Source: CAWGJF01 sp963822905 (GTDB taxonomy: Bacteria > Bacteroidota > Ignavibacteria > Ignavibacteriales > Ignavibacteriaceae). Taken from it: a DNA stretch of 64,000 bases. The DNA is taken from positions 1,674,001 through 1,738,000 of the forward strand of contig CAWGJF010000001.1 in assembly GCA_963822905.1 (NCBI GenBank), given 5' to 3'. The position numbers and the translations under genes are program-made. The notes beneath the pieces are model-generated. The model saw only the letters and a list, made by a program, of their open reading frames with translations. It was not told the origin of the DNA and ran no database searches. This document shows, one piece after another, positions 27,703 through 37,642 of the stretch (the first letter of the stretch is position 1; each line of letters starts with the position of its first letter).

Positions 27703-28656
27703 CTAAAGATGTTTGATAGGATAGTCCTTCTTAAATTTTGTTGCGAGAGCATTTATTGTTCTGCTTCTGTGGCAGCAGTTATGATCAGCTTCAAAGCACA
27801 TTAAAGCAATTCTTTTATTTGAAATGAATAGCTTATAAAGCTCTTCTAATGCTTCTGATTTTTCCAGGCAAAGTATTTTTTTCGTAGTCATTAAAAAGTT
27901 TCTCGTAATCTTTTTTTGAATTGAGCTTTTGTCTTTTGTTCGATTCAATTCCCAGTTCAGGAATATGAAAATATTTTATATCCACCTGCCTGTCCGGCAG
28001 GCAGGCATTTTCAACAATAAATTTTAGCTGCTTTTTTGAAAAGCCGTATTTCATACTAAATGCATTTTTACGGATATCGCACAAAACACGTATGTCATTT
28101 TTTATTAATTTCATTTGTAAAATGTTCTACAGTTTTACCTTCATACCCAATTGAAAATAGTGTGTATTCATTTTTATTAGTCCTGGAATTTATAACCGCT
28201 TTATATTTTTCTTTATCCAGTAACTTGTTTTGCAATTGTACTGTTAATTGCAAAGTAAGGATATTGCTCATAGACATATCTTATTAATTCATTCCCCGAT
28301 AAATGTTTATACTTTTGAAATAAACCGGTAAGCAGAATTTTGTCGCCTGTCTTTAATGTATTAAGATGATTTGTCTTGTCCTTAAGCTGCCAGTATTTCT
28401 CTGACTCTTCCACCAGATTATACTTAACCATTGTTGACATATCCTGGTTTGCCGAGAAAGAAAAGCTGCCGTACTTGTAAGGAATAAATTCAAAGAAAGG
28501 TTCTGTTTTATTTGTATTTAATAAAAACAGGTATTTCTGGAAATCAATCTTAGGAAGCTTGCCTCCAAAAACCTGCAGCAGGGATAATAATATTTTTCTT
28601 CGGTAATACATCATAGTTGATTCATTTACTTTTATAGTAGGTTTCGGTGTACTCAT
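27703..28656 (-). pseudogene. Winged-helix (SocA/DUF4065-like) - DUF488 fusion, three frameshifts
   Basis: Residues 1-145 (ATG 28656, MSTPKPTIKV) form a helical/winged region with FQKYLFLL and FIPYKYGSFSFSANQDMSTM, resembling SocA/Panacea-type domains. The rest is DUF488: FSIGYEGKTVEHF, CDIRKNAFSMKYGFSKKQL, YFHIPELGI and the ending CFEADHNCCHRSR. The frame breaks near 28228-28231, 28098-28103 and 27859-27863. In each case removing a single A/T from a short run restores the family sequence. A palindrome at 27985-28005 is inserted in frame and encodes CLPDRQVD. Corrected length is about 315 residues. Its start overlaps the end of the helicase gene. Confidence 0.8.
27985..28005. repeat. Palindromic repeat inserted in frame in the DUF488 gene
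   Basis: CCTGCCTG-TCCGG-CAGGCAGG, an eight-base perfect stem. Translated on the minus strand it gives CLPDRQ, which sits between two conserved DUF488 segments (KFIVEN and DIKYFHIPELGI). The length keeps the frame. It looks like a short mobile palindrome of the kind that can enter coding sequences. Confidence 0.85.
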
Positions 28657-31161
28657 TTTGCAAATCCTCAATTTGCAATTCATGAATAGTTAACATCTTA
28701 TCAATTTTTTCCTCTGTAAAACTTTCTAAATTATAATCCTTAAATTCTTTAAAAAGAAGTCACATTTGACTTAAGGTTTCTTAATTTCCCTTTTCTCATA
28801 ATACTAACTTCATGTGCAAAGTTAGCAAGTTTTGAGTAAACTCCTTACTGGAATTACTAGTATTCTTTTTACAGATACATTACCATAAATGTCTTGAAAC
28901 CATCCACAACTGAGTATTCATTTGTGAAGCTTCAGATTTAGATATTTCTGCTTTATTTTCATCAACTTCACTCTTACACTCGAAAATAAAATATGAATTA
29001 CCAATCCCACACCATAAGTTGTCCGGTCCAGTTTTATGCTCTTTGTCAGGTCTTTCGCTAATAAATCCCAGTAAAACTCCAAGTTCCTGGAAAGCAGATT
29101 CGAATTTTTCATAAGGCATACCAAATGTCAAATCACTAAACAATCCGTTAAGTGAAAGCATCATTTCATCAAAAGTTTTATGATTTTTAATCCAATCAAG
29201 TATATTTTGTACTCTATTATGATCTATAAAATCAAGTTTTGTATAACTTATTCCTTCTTTTGGTTTAAGAAGTTTTTTGTTTTTGTCAAAAGCACTTTTC
29301 TGCAAGCTATTCGACTTTGATTTACTTAAAAACCAAGTTACTCTTGCTAACTGCTGAAGATACCAACCCTTTTCATTTTCTGAATTGGAAAAATTATCAA
29401 TTACATCCTGATATATTTCAGCCGATTTCTCGTAGTCAGTATGAAAAAATTTTTCTTCAGCATTTCTTTCTCTTTCTAGAAGTTCGTGCAAATTTACTAT
29501 TGTATCTTTCGAAGGAATAATCTTGTTCATTTCTTCAATATAAAAATCTTTCCAATTTTGGTCTCGTTTGATTATTCCCTGAATCAACAAAGATTCAATT
29601 ACTTTAAAAGGTGATTCTGTGCTACTCATATCTTCTTTAGCCATTTCGGCTATTTCAAAGCCTATCTCAATTTGACGTTTAGTTTGATCTGAAAAATATT
29701 TGTTTGTACGGGAACTTCGAATAAATTGTACTAAATCATCTCCAATAAGTAAAATAACTGAATAATCTTTTTCACCACGAACACTTCGTCCTAATCCCTG
29801 TTCTACTCTTTGCGCTAATTTTATATTCATTATATCACTATTACTTATGCAACTCTCTTCATATTTATCCGAAGTGAAAGAAAATATGGTTTTGAATCTA
29901 AAATTAGAATTCTACAAGATTCATCAGGCAAATCTATGCCATCATATCGATTTGCAAAAACAACAGTTTTATTAAAATTTCCAACCTTTAACTCTGAAAC
30001 CTTATTAAATAATATTTTCAGTAGTAGCAATCTCTGCCCCAAGTGAAGCATATTGTACGGTTTTTCTTTTACTAGTCGTAATTGCCACAGTACCGAATTT
30101 TCTTTTGTGAAGGTTTAGCAAGTTTCGTTATAATCAGGTCACGATCTAAACTTTCATCGATTAAAGATGGAATGATTATCATTCTTTCTCCAGACCACAA
30201 TTGAGATTCATCTATTAATGGATTCTTTAACAGCTTTTGGTGAAAAAGATAGTCCTTTGATAAAAAAAGAATCATCCTGTGTAGTCGCAGACATCAAAAT
30301 TCTCTGGTTTGCATTAGCAAATGTTCCAAATCTTTCGATAGGGATATAGTTTGGTGAAAGTTCAATCTCATTTCCAGATAAAAAAATTTGAATATTTAAT
30401 AAGGAATCTTTTATTATATGGCCAAGTAAAAAAAATGTTTTTACTGTTAATATTATCATCTTTAAATTCTGATAGGAGATTTAAGTAATTCTTCATTTTT
30501 TTCATAGGTACTCCAATACGGAACGGGAAGAAATGATTCATAATTTTTATCTTTAATTTCTAAAAAAGTTCCATCACCTTGATTTATAACATCTTCCTCA
30601 AATAAATTCATAATTCTCTGATAAGAGGATGTTGTTGTAAAATTCTGATTGTAAAAGATTCCTGATCGTATCAATACAAGCATGTGAGTCATCTAAATCG
30701 ATACTGTAACAGTCGATAGATTTATTATCTAATTCGAAGATTGTCTTTCCATTAAAAACCCTTTGAGAATATGTTATTAGAATTTTTTGACCATCATAAA
30801 AGTCATTAGGAATTTGACTTCCTTCAATAATACAATATGGAATACCAAATTTTTGGGCATCTAAACAAACTTGTTGGGCTAAGTATATATTAGGGCAAAC
30901 ATACATGCAAGGTCTAGAATTTTTATTCAAATGAGATTGTAAAATTAAAAGTCCGATTAGAGTTTTTCCTGCGCCAGTATGTAGTTTTATAATTAAATCT
31001 CTTTCTTTCTTTTTCCCTCATGCCAAAGATTAAGGACTGAGGTCTTGACTGGTCTCAAAGGTCCAGTGATCACTACTTCTGTCTAATGAATCGTATATTT
31101 CAAACGGACTTATTTTCTTTTCGGTTTTGCCCTTTCTTAGCCTTTTACTAAAGTCTACCAT
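28622..31161 (-). pseudogene. DEAD/DEAH-type helicase with C-terminal nuclease-like motif, about 12 frameshifts
   Basis: The start is ATG 31161 with GAGGA upstream. Read across frames, the order is a Q-like region (GPLRPVKTSVLNLWHEG), Walker A LHTGAGKT (about 30.97 kb), IDLDDSHAC in the DEAD/DEAH position, motif III MSATTQDDSF, KTVVFANRYDG, and motif VI QRVEQGLGRSVRGEKDY. The last third (29830-28880) ends with GPDNLW...YFIFECKSEV, a PD-(D/E)XK nuclease pattern, and a basic tail to TGA 28622-28624. Breaks lie near 31.06, 31.01, 30.64, 30.48, 30.43, 30.23, 30.10, 30.02, 29.88, 28.90, 28.83 and 28.74 kb. Corrected length is about 840 residues. As it stands it cannot encode a functional protein. 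Confidence 0.82.
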
Positions 31162-31195
31162 TTATTCCTCAATTTTAATTTCTCAAAATTATTTA

Positions 31196-31978
31196 TTAAA
31201 AAGGTAAATCATCTGTGTCCAAATGTTCTTCTTGAGTTGGTTCTTGTTTGGGAAATTTTACTTTGTAGAAAGAAATTAGAAATAATCCAATGGTTACAAT
31301 TGTATTAATGATAAAATAAGTATAGAGTGGATCTTTTATTATATAGTCCTCTAAAGTTTTACCATGAAAGTTAGTTTTATCACTTCTAAGTTTTTCAATA
31401 CTTTGAGAAATACTTAATAATGAACTTCCAATTGTTTTGATTTCCTTTGGAATATCAGTGCTAGGATATAAATGAAATTCTTTTAGTACATCATTTGTTA
31501 AATCATATAGAGTTTTATTGGGATTTATTTTTATTGCTAATCTTTCGTCTTTTAATATCTCCTTTATTATACTTTCTAGTGCTGAATTTGCCAGTCCAAT
31601 TGCAATATCAGGATGTTCCTCAATTTGAATAAAAGCTTTTTCAAAAGTAGAACTTGCTGTTTCATAACTTGATTTTATTTCATTCCTAAAAATTGGAATT
31701 GAAGGAATGAAATCAGGAGTCTCAACACCTAAGTCAATTGCAATTTTAAGTAAAGTTTCACTATCAATGTTATGTAGTGTTTGTAAAAGATTAATATCCC
31801 CATTTTGTTTAGTAAAAATCGAAAAATTTTCCCAATAATCATTCCATTCATTGTGGGAATAATGCCATCTATCTATGTAAAACCTAACGTTTTTATAAGA
31901 CTGAAATTTTTCCCACATTTTTTTTTCGATATCCTCAATTAGATTCATTAAATAAACAGGAGAGATAGTATTAATCAT
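31196..31978 (-). CDS. Abi_C-domain abortive-infection protein with membrane tail
   Basis: The intact frame of about 260 residues ends in an Abi_C-type domain. A helix with IAIGLANSALESIIKEIL (about residues 125-145) is followed by SIEKLRSDKTNFHGKT, as in abortive-infection proteins of the AbiJ/Abi_C group. A hydrophobic segment near the C-terminus (YFIINTIVTIGLFLISFY) suggests membrane attachment. A longer frame starts at TTG 32002; I prefer ATG 31978. It is the only protein-coding gene of the island without a visible defect, and it lies between two broken ones. Confidence 0.7.
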   Translation of the reverse strand: MINTISPVYLMNLIEDIEKKMWEKFQSYKNVRFYIDRWHYSHNEWNDYWENFSIFTKQNGDINLLQTLHNIDSETLLKIAIDLGVETPDFIPSIPIFRNEIKSSYETASSTFEKAFIQIEEHPDIAIGLANSALESIIKEILKDERLAIKINPNKTLYDLTNDVLKEFHLYPSTDIPKEIKTIGSSLLSISQSIEKLRSDKTNFHGKTLEDYIIKDPLYTYFIINTIVTIGLFLISFYKVKFPKQEPTQEEHLDTDDLPF

Positions 31979-32026
31979 GTTATATATATATTTAAATGTC
32001 AATAAAAGTAGTAAAAGAAATAAACA

Positions 32027-32083
32027 TTACCTCACAACCTTCTTTACTAACTTATCTTTTTCCTTCATTTCTAATGAAAGTAG
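32027..32083 (-). pseudogene. Relic of the 3' end of a second restriction-methylase gene
   Basis: The last codons before TAA read LSLEMKEKDKLVKKVVR. The end of the methylase gene at 33.93 kb reads LSAEMKEIDKLVKKIIS, with 11 of 17 residues identical and the stop at the same place. Upstream of this stretch the similarity is lost. It lies just upstream of the Abi_C gene. Confidence 0.7.
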
Positions 32084-32171
32084 TTACCTTTGATTTATCT
32101 TTCATGGAATGGTTCTTTACAAACTGAGAATAACAAGTACTATATTTAAATTTAGTTTTCATTTATTTATA

Positions 32172-33911
32172 CTATAATTCTATAGCTTCGATCTCTTTTA
32201 AGGAAGTCTTAATATACTTGATAACTAAATTCCTTCTATATGAATTATTTCTCGATTTCCAATACTTCTCGAATCCCTCAACCCTTGCAGATTTAAAAGA
32301 ATTAGAAACATCTATTTCTAACCCTTTTGAAATTTTTTTATTAGCATTGTAGAATGCAAGTACTGAGTAAAAAAGTTGGTTAGCTGCTTTATTTAGCACA
32401 TAATAACGCTCACAAATATGAATGAACTTTCTTCTACTTGTTTTATTATTGATATTATCTTTTATAGCATTGTATAATAAGTTTACTACCACCCATTTAG
32501 CATAACTCCTTTGATAATTTCCTCTGCTCTCATTACTAACAATCTCATTAAGCCAAAAGAATAAAAGATATTCGAATACTGTTCTTTTCTCAGTAAATAA
32601 TTGATCATAGTACTTCTTTTCAAATAATCGTTTTCTGCCAACATTTCTAACTTCTAAAGGACCCAATCAGCATGCAGCGGCATATTGTGCCATCTCAAGT
32701 TTGTCAATTATTTGTTTGAAGTTGTTACCATGTATTCTTCGGGCTTCAGCTTTTTTCATGCTTTTGTTCATATATAAGTAGTTAAGTTTTTTCATCTCCC
32801 TGTGTATCTTTGTTTGAATCCTATCATTAGATCTCAAGTCCGCTACAGATATTGCATTTTGCCAATTAGTTGCCGCAACTATACTGTTTACCAGATCCTC
32901 AAATTTTTTTGCTTGCTCTTGAGTATCCCTGGGAATCACTAGCAGTTTGGATAGCACAGATACTTTATTGGCTCGTTTTGAAAGAGACAAAGTTCTTGTG
33001 GTTTGTTGGCCATTAATTACCTGAGCGTTCTTCACACGCATAAATTTCTTTGCTCCATCACTCACATATTTAGCCCCATCACAAATTATTGTAATTCCAT
33101 TATTTAAATACCAGAAGTTTTGCGGATTTTTTTTTGCCGTAATTTCAATCGCTGTATTAACCATTGTATCTCCCTGATAACCCCTAATATTACGAGCAAA
33201 TAACCTTTCACCTATTTCAGGATTTTTATAAACATTTGCTATCTCGCTTCCTTTCATTGAAAAGACCCAAGACTCAATTCTACTATCAGTATCGTTTCGA
33301 TTAAAGAAATCGCTTGATATTTCTAATCTAATTTCTGGTACAGGAGGTGAAAGCCCCAAAAGATGATCTTGCATTTGTCTAATTAAGTCTTTACCCGTAA
33401 ATGCCTCATAGTTTGCATTTTCCCAATCTTCTATTTTCTCCTCAGCTTCATTCAAATGTGTTTCACTTACCTTTCCAGTTGTTATATAATACAATTGTAA
33501 TGCATAACGCTTTTTATGTATTAGATTGTGAGCTTTCTCTATCTTTTTTTGTACATCAACGTTTGCCTTTATTTTAATAGTTTCCAAGCCTCGTTTTTCT
33601 TCCGTCATTAGAATTCTACCTGTATCTGCCAAAGCAATTATATCTGATCTTCCCTCATTTACTTTATTTAGTTTATAATGAAACTTTCCTTGTAAGATAT
33701 ATATCTTCTCAATATCATGATCAATATATAAAGCATCAATTCCTTTATCATGAATTTTTCCTGTTATTGAGTCAATAGCCTGTTGTTCGTTTTGTGAAAT
33801 AAAAGTTCTTATAAACCAAGCAATAAAAGCATTATCTTCTGTAAGGAAAGGATTTCTATCCTTAACCTCAAGGATATCTTTTCTTATTATTTTATAAACA
33901 GCTTCTGACAT
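32172..33911 (-). pseudogene. AIPR-family abortive phage infection protein interrupted by one in-frame TGA
   Basis: The first 414 residues (33911-32670) carry the AIPR features: IDALYIDHDIEKIYILQGKFH, a PD-(D/E)XK-like region near the N-terminus, FWYLNNGITIICDGA and VINGQQTTRTL. A TGA at 32667-32669 stops the frame. The same frame then continues without any shift (LGPLEVRNVGRKRLFEKKYY...) for 164 residues to 32172. The total of 579 codons matches full-length AIPR proteins. The likely original codon is TGG (Trp). AAGGGA precedes ATG 33911, 22 bases after the methylase stop, so the two were an operon. Confidence 0.88.
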
Positions 33912-33933
33912 ATTGTCCCTTTTAGTAAAAATT

Positions 33934-36900
33934 TTATGAAATTATTTTCTTAACCAACTTATCAATCTCCTTCATCTCGGCGGAGAGGTGTTTCTTTATA
34001 TCGAGACGGAGTTTGCCGAGACGGGTTGGACTTAGTTCTTTTTGCGGTGGATTGTCTTCTAAATATTTTGCTGCTTTTTTATGTGCTGTCTCGCTTAGCT
34101 CTGCAAGCTTTAAATGCACTTCGTTTGTTTCATCAAATCTTGGGAAGTAAATATCGAGTATCTTTTTGTGAACATCTCTTGCGACCAAATAATCCTTTTG
34201 ATTGAAAATCTTTCATCAAGTTCATTAGGAATATTTGAATTAAGAATCGCTGAGACATAATACGATTCTTCATTTGTCTTTATAGTTGCAAACCAATAGC
34301 ATTTATGATCAACAATAAATTCTAAGTTCTAAATTTGTTCTCTCAATTACAACTGCATTAGCATCTTTTCCTGATGAATTATAAATAACTATAAAATTTG
34401 AATTAATATTCTGACTTGAGTAATTCATTCTGACAATTAACGTAACCATGCTTGTTAGTATTTTCAGTTTTTTCTGTTTTATGAATTTCCCAAATGTTTT
34501 CTGAATTCTTAAACCATTTTGAAGCATTCAAATAACCTTCCTGCATTAAATCATTTGCGATGAAGCTTTATATCTTTTTATACTCCTCATTTTCTTCAAT
34601 CAGAATTGGTAAGAACAACAAGATCGGGTTTATACAAAGCAAAAGGCAAAATGCTTTTTGCCAATGCAGTTCTGAAAATAAATTTGCTTTCTATCTTCCC
34701 TTTGAATTCAAGCTTCCACGGTTTCTTTGCATCAGCTTTAACTGCTTCAGAGGTTTTAATGTTTATAATTCTATCCCGGAAATCTTTTGGATAATCCTGA
34801 TCAACATCAATAAAATAAAAAGCACGGGGAACAATTGTAGCACCCTGCCTGAAATGTTTCTTATAAGGATTCTCTAAAGCATTCGCTTTGGATTTTCTTG
34901 TTCGAAATTGCAGTCGCTTTTCCTTGTTTTACGTAATACCATTTAACAGGTTCCTCTCTGATTTGTTCATTTGCTGTTAATAGATTGCAATTGTGTTCAA
35001 ACAGTTTTCCATTAAATATGTATCCTGGCAAACCTGAGAAAGGAACTTTTTTCTTTTCATATTTTTCGGCAAGGAAAACACAGCTTGGAATTCTGAACAG
35101 CGGAGAGACATCTTTCATATCCCAAATTTGTTTCAGCTTAAACCCAACGGCTTTCCCACTTCTTGTGTTATCATGGTGATCTGCACTAAAGAAGCTTCTG
35201 GGTAAAACAAAAGCAATTTGTCCATTTCTTATCTAAAAAGTAGCTGCTGCAATAAGCCAGAAAGATTGCTGCAATTTCAAGATGAGGAAAGTTGGCAACT
35301 TTTACAGGTTTAACTTCATACTTTTCAGCCAGAGCATTTAGAATGTCCTGATAATCTTCATTTCTTATCGAGCTGTAAGTAAACCACGGCGGATTACCGA
35401 TAACAAAATCAAACTTACCTGAAAGGAAATATGGTTTATATAAATTCTGTACTATAAACTTCCAGATGCTGTCTCTTCCTTTTTCTTTAACTGTTTTTAG
35501 TCCCGCATATATTTTATAAAAGCTTTCTATTACCTGCTTATTTGCGCCGGATTTATTTCCGTTCTTTGAAAAATGTTTCCTGAAAATGTTTTCAAATATT
35601 TCTTCACTCTCTTTTTTCTTTCCCATTGTCTGTTCGGCAAGGTCATCGCAAATGCTCAGAGCTTCATCAAATAACCCGACATCATCAAGAACGTGTGTTG
35701 TAAGCAAAAACTTTTCTTTATCAATATTCATCCGGAATTCACCACCGAATAAGTTCTGAACTCCTTCCGGTGCGAGAAGTGTGTTTGCAAGTATTACATT
35801 AAGATGAACCGGTTTCTTTGCATTAATAACTTCTTTGCCCAGCGCAACAAGCAGAGTAGTTTTTGCTATCTGCACGCTGAGCGGGTGTATATCAATTCCG
35901 AAAATATGATCACTAAGTTCTTCAACAGTAACATCAGGATTTAATTCTTTAGCCCTGTGAATTGCAGCTCTTAAAAAAGAACCGCTTCCGCAGGCAGGAT
36001 CGAGAATATTATCAGTCTTTTTAAACTCAAACTCTTTTACAATTCTTTCGCAGAGCCAGTCGGGAGTATAATACTCTCCGAGTGCGTGCCTTGTATCAAT
36101 ATCAATAAGTTCCTGGTAAACACCTTTAAGAACATCCTCATCAACATTTTCAAAATCGAAGTTTGAGATTTCCTGTGCGATAAGCCGGAATACTTTTTTA
36201 AGATTGTTAAAACTTCGTTCTGTATTTATCCAGTGGAAGAAATCATTATCAACAAAATTGCCAATGTTGTACCTGTGGAAAATAGTTCCATCAAGAATTC
36301 CTTTGAGTTCCTTATCGTCAATGTAATCATCATTGGAAACAATACTGTAAGCAAGCATTTTTGAAAAGACACTGAGGTAAGTATGAATTAGAAAAACATT
36401 ATCTCTTGCCTCAAATGAGCCGTAAGCGATGCTTAAAAATTTACTCCACTGTTCAAAAGAGACCTGAACTTCGCCAAACTTTTTAGCTTCTCCGAACCAG
36501 TTGTTCAGTTCACGGAAAGATTCAATAAAAATATTGCTCTGGTAACCGAATGCTTCTTCGATTCTTTTTAAAGTAGCTCGTTGTTTTTCTTCCTTGAAAA
36601 GAAAACGGTCAATCCAGTAGTAAAATTCATCAGCATTTCTTTCAGTCAATACAAAGGAACTGCTTTTTATTTCGTTTAAGACAAGTTCGTGTTCTTGCAG
36701 TTTTTCAATTGAATCAAGCTGAGTTACGTCAGGAGCGAAAACTTTCCATGTAATAAAGTCAGAAGCAATAAGGGTAAAATTATATTCTTCCCCTGATCTT
36801 AACTGCCCTAACAGGTAGCCAGCTAATTGTTCCTTGGCATGATCAAGCGTTTTCTTTAAGTTATTTTCATACTCAATAATAATATGGTTAAAAAGTGTGT

Positions 36901-37111
36901 CTGCGCTTCCTTTGTGTATTTTATCTTTGCGCGGGATATTCAGAACAGTTTTTTCAGCACCAAGTGTAATTTTATCAACAAGCTTTAATATTTCTTTATC
37001 CTGAGAGTAAAGTCTATTTAGTAAATCTTTAAAAGCTTCTTTCTTGGTTGCCTCTTTATTAGCGGTTTTAACTTTTTTAAAGTATTCTCTTATAAGATCT
37101 GTTTTTGTCAT
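33934..37111 (-). pseudogene. Type IIG-like restriction-modification protein (N6-adenine methylase), frameshifted C-terminus
   Basis: The first 630 residues (37111 to about 35230) are intact. They comprise an N-terminal nuclease-like segment (KGSADTLFNHIIIEYEN), a helical region, methylase motif I ILDPACGSGSFL (about residue 370) and motif IV IGNPPWFTY (about residue 590). From there the target-recognition half is broken. An extra base near 35.23 kb gives a false end at 35186. The true frame continues GQIAFVLPRSFFSADHHDN, breaks again near 34.88 kb, then several times between 34.6 and 34.2 kb. It ends with an intact 84-residue tail (LSAEMKEIDKLVKKIIS). Corrected length is about 1055 residues. 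Confidence 0.85.
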
Positions 37112-37129
37112 ACAGAACTCACTCTAAAT

Positions 37130-37150
37130 CTCTCTCTTAAAAAGAGAGAG
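37130..37150. repeat. Palindrome CTCTCTCTT / AAGAGAGAG
   Basis: A nine-base perfect stem with a three-base loop, 19 bases before the methylase start codon. A related CTCTCT...AGAGAG element lies at about 42.98-43.01 kb. Confidence 0.75.
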
Positions 37151-37225
37151 ACTTTATTGTCACTGAAAGCGTACCGTGAAATATGCTGACAAAATAAAAT
37201 ATATGACGAAATGACTTCAAATAAG

Positions 37226-37248
37226 CCCTTCCCTTTGTAAGGGAAGGG
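37226..37248. repeat. Palindrome CCCTTCCCTT / AAGGGAAGGG
   Basis: A ten-base perfect stem with a three-base loop. It is close in sequence to the GTCCTTCC...GGAAGGAC palindrome at 43080-43104. It lies between the methylase relic and the methylase gene. Confidence 0.8.
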
Positions 37249-37257
37249 TTGGGAAGT

Positions 37258-37329
37258 GTTCACTTTAAGTTTATTAGCGGATTTAACTTTATGGAGATAT
37301 TCTTTTATGAGCTTTGTTTTGTTGGACAT
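37258..37329 (-). pseudogene. Relic of the 5' end of a second restriction-methylase gene
   Basis: From ATG 37329 the frame reads MSNKTKLIKEYLHKVKSANK. The methylase at 37111 begins MTKTDLIREYFKKVKTANK. The DNA is about 80% identical over some 50 bases, then similarity stops and palindromic repeats follow. It is therefore an older paralogous start rather than a target-site duplication. Confidence 0.72.
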
Positions 37330-37583
37330 TAACTTTACAAAATCCTTCAAATTGTGAATGGAATACTATACTCAAGCTAAATCAATAAAATAAAATTACC
37401 TAAAAATGTATAGAGAAAGAATAAAACTGTGTTATGTTTTTCATTTGATGACATACTTATCCCTTCATCAAATAAATAATTATTAGATATGCTTCTGGAG
37501 AATGGTAGTAGAAAAATAATAAAATTTATAATAAAATAGAGCAGGGAGGAGTAAGAATTTTATTAATTTAATCTCTGTAAAAA

Positions 37584-37619
37584 GAAAAGACCCGCACCGC
37601 TATTAAGCCGCTGCGGGTC
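37584..37619 (-). terminator. Rho-independent terminator after the rubrerythrin gene
   Basis: Stem GACCCGCA / TGCGGGTC (37589-37596 with 37612-37619), extended by an inner GCGG pairing. On the minus strand it is followed by a T-rich run. It lies 24 bases beyond the rubrerythrin stop. Confidence 0.88.
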
Positions 37620-37642
37620 ATATTTATTTTGGGAGGCGAAAC

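Noticed and set aside
28213..30930. Several short separate minus-strand frames that could be annotated as independent small genes
   Set aside because: They are consecutive pieces of one helicase and one DUF488 fusion, in order and in changing frames, with conserved motifs crossing the breaks.
28622..31161. Programmed frameshifting or transcription slippage as the explanation of the breaks
   Set aside because: There are too many breaks, and most runs are only three to five bases, too short for slippage. No slippery heptamer plus pseudoknot arrangement was apparent.
34560..34877. Plus-strand frame of 105 codons
   Set aside because: It lies antisense to the damaged recognition part of the methylase, where the opposite strand encodes conserved protein sense.
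37130..37350. A target-site duplication left by an insertion at the methylase start
   Set aside because: The two start-like stretches are only about 80% identical and differ in protein sequence, so they are diverged paralogues, not a fresh duplication.
26857..37350. Prophage or transposon as the carrier of the island
   Set aside because: No integrase, transposase, structural phage gene, tRNA or attachment repeats were found at the borders.
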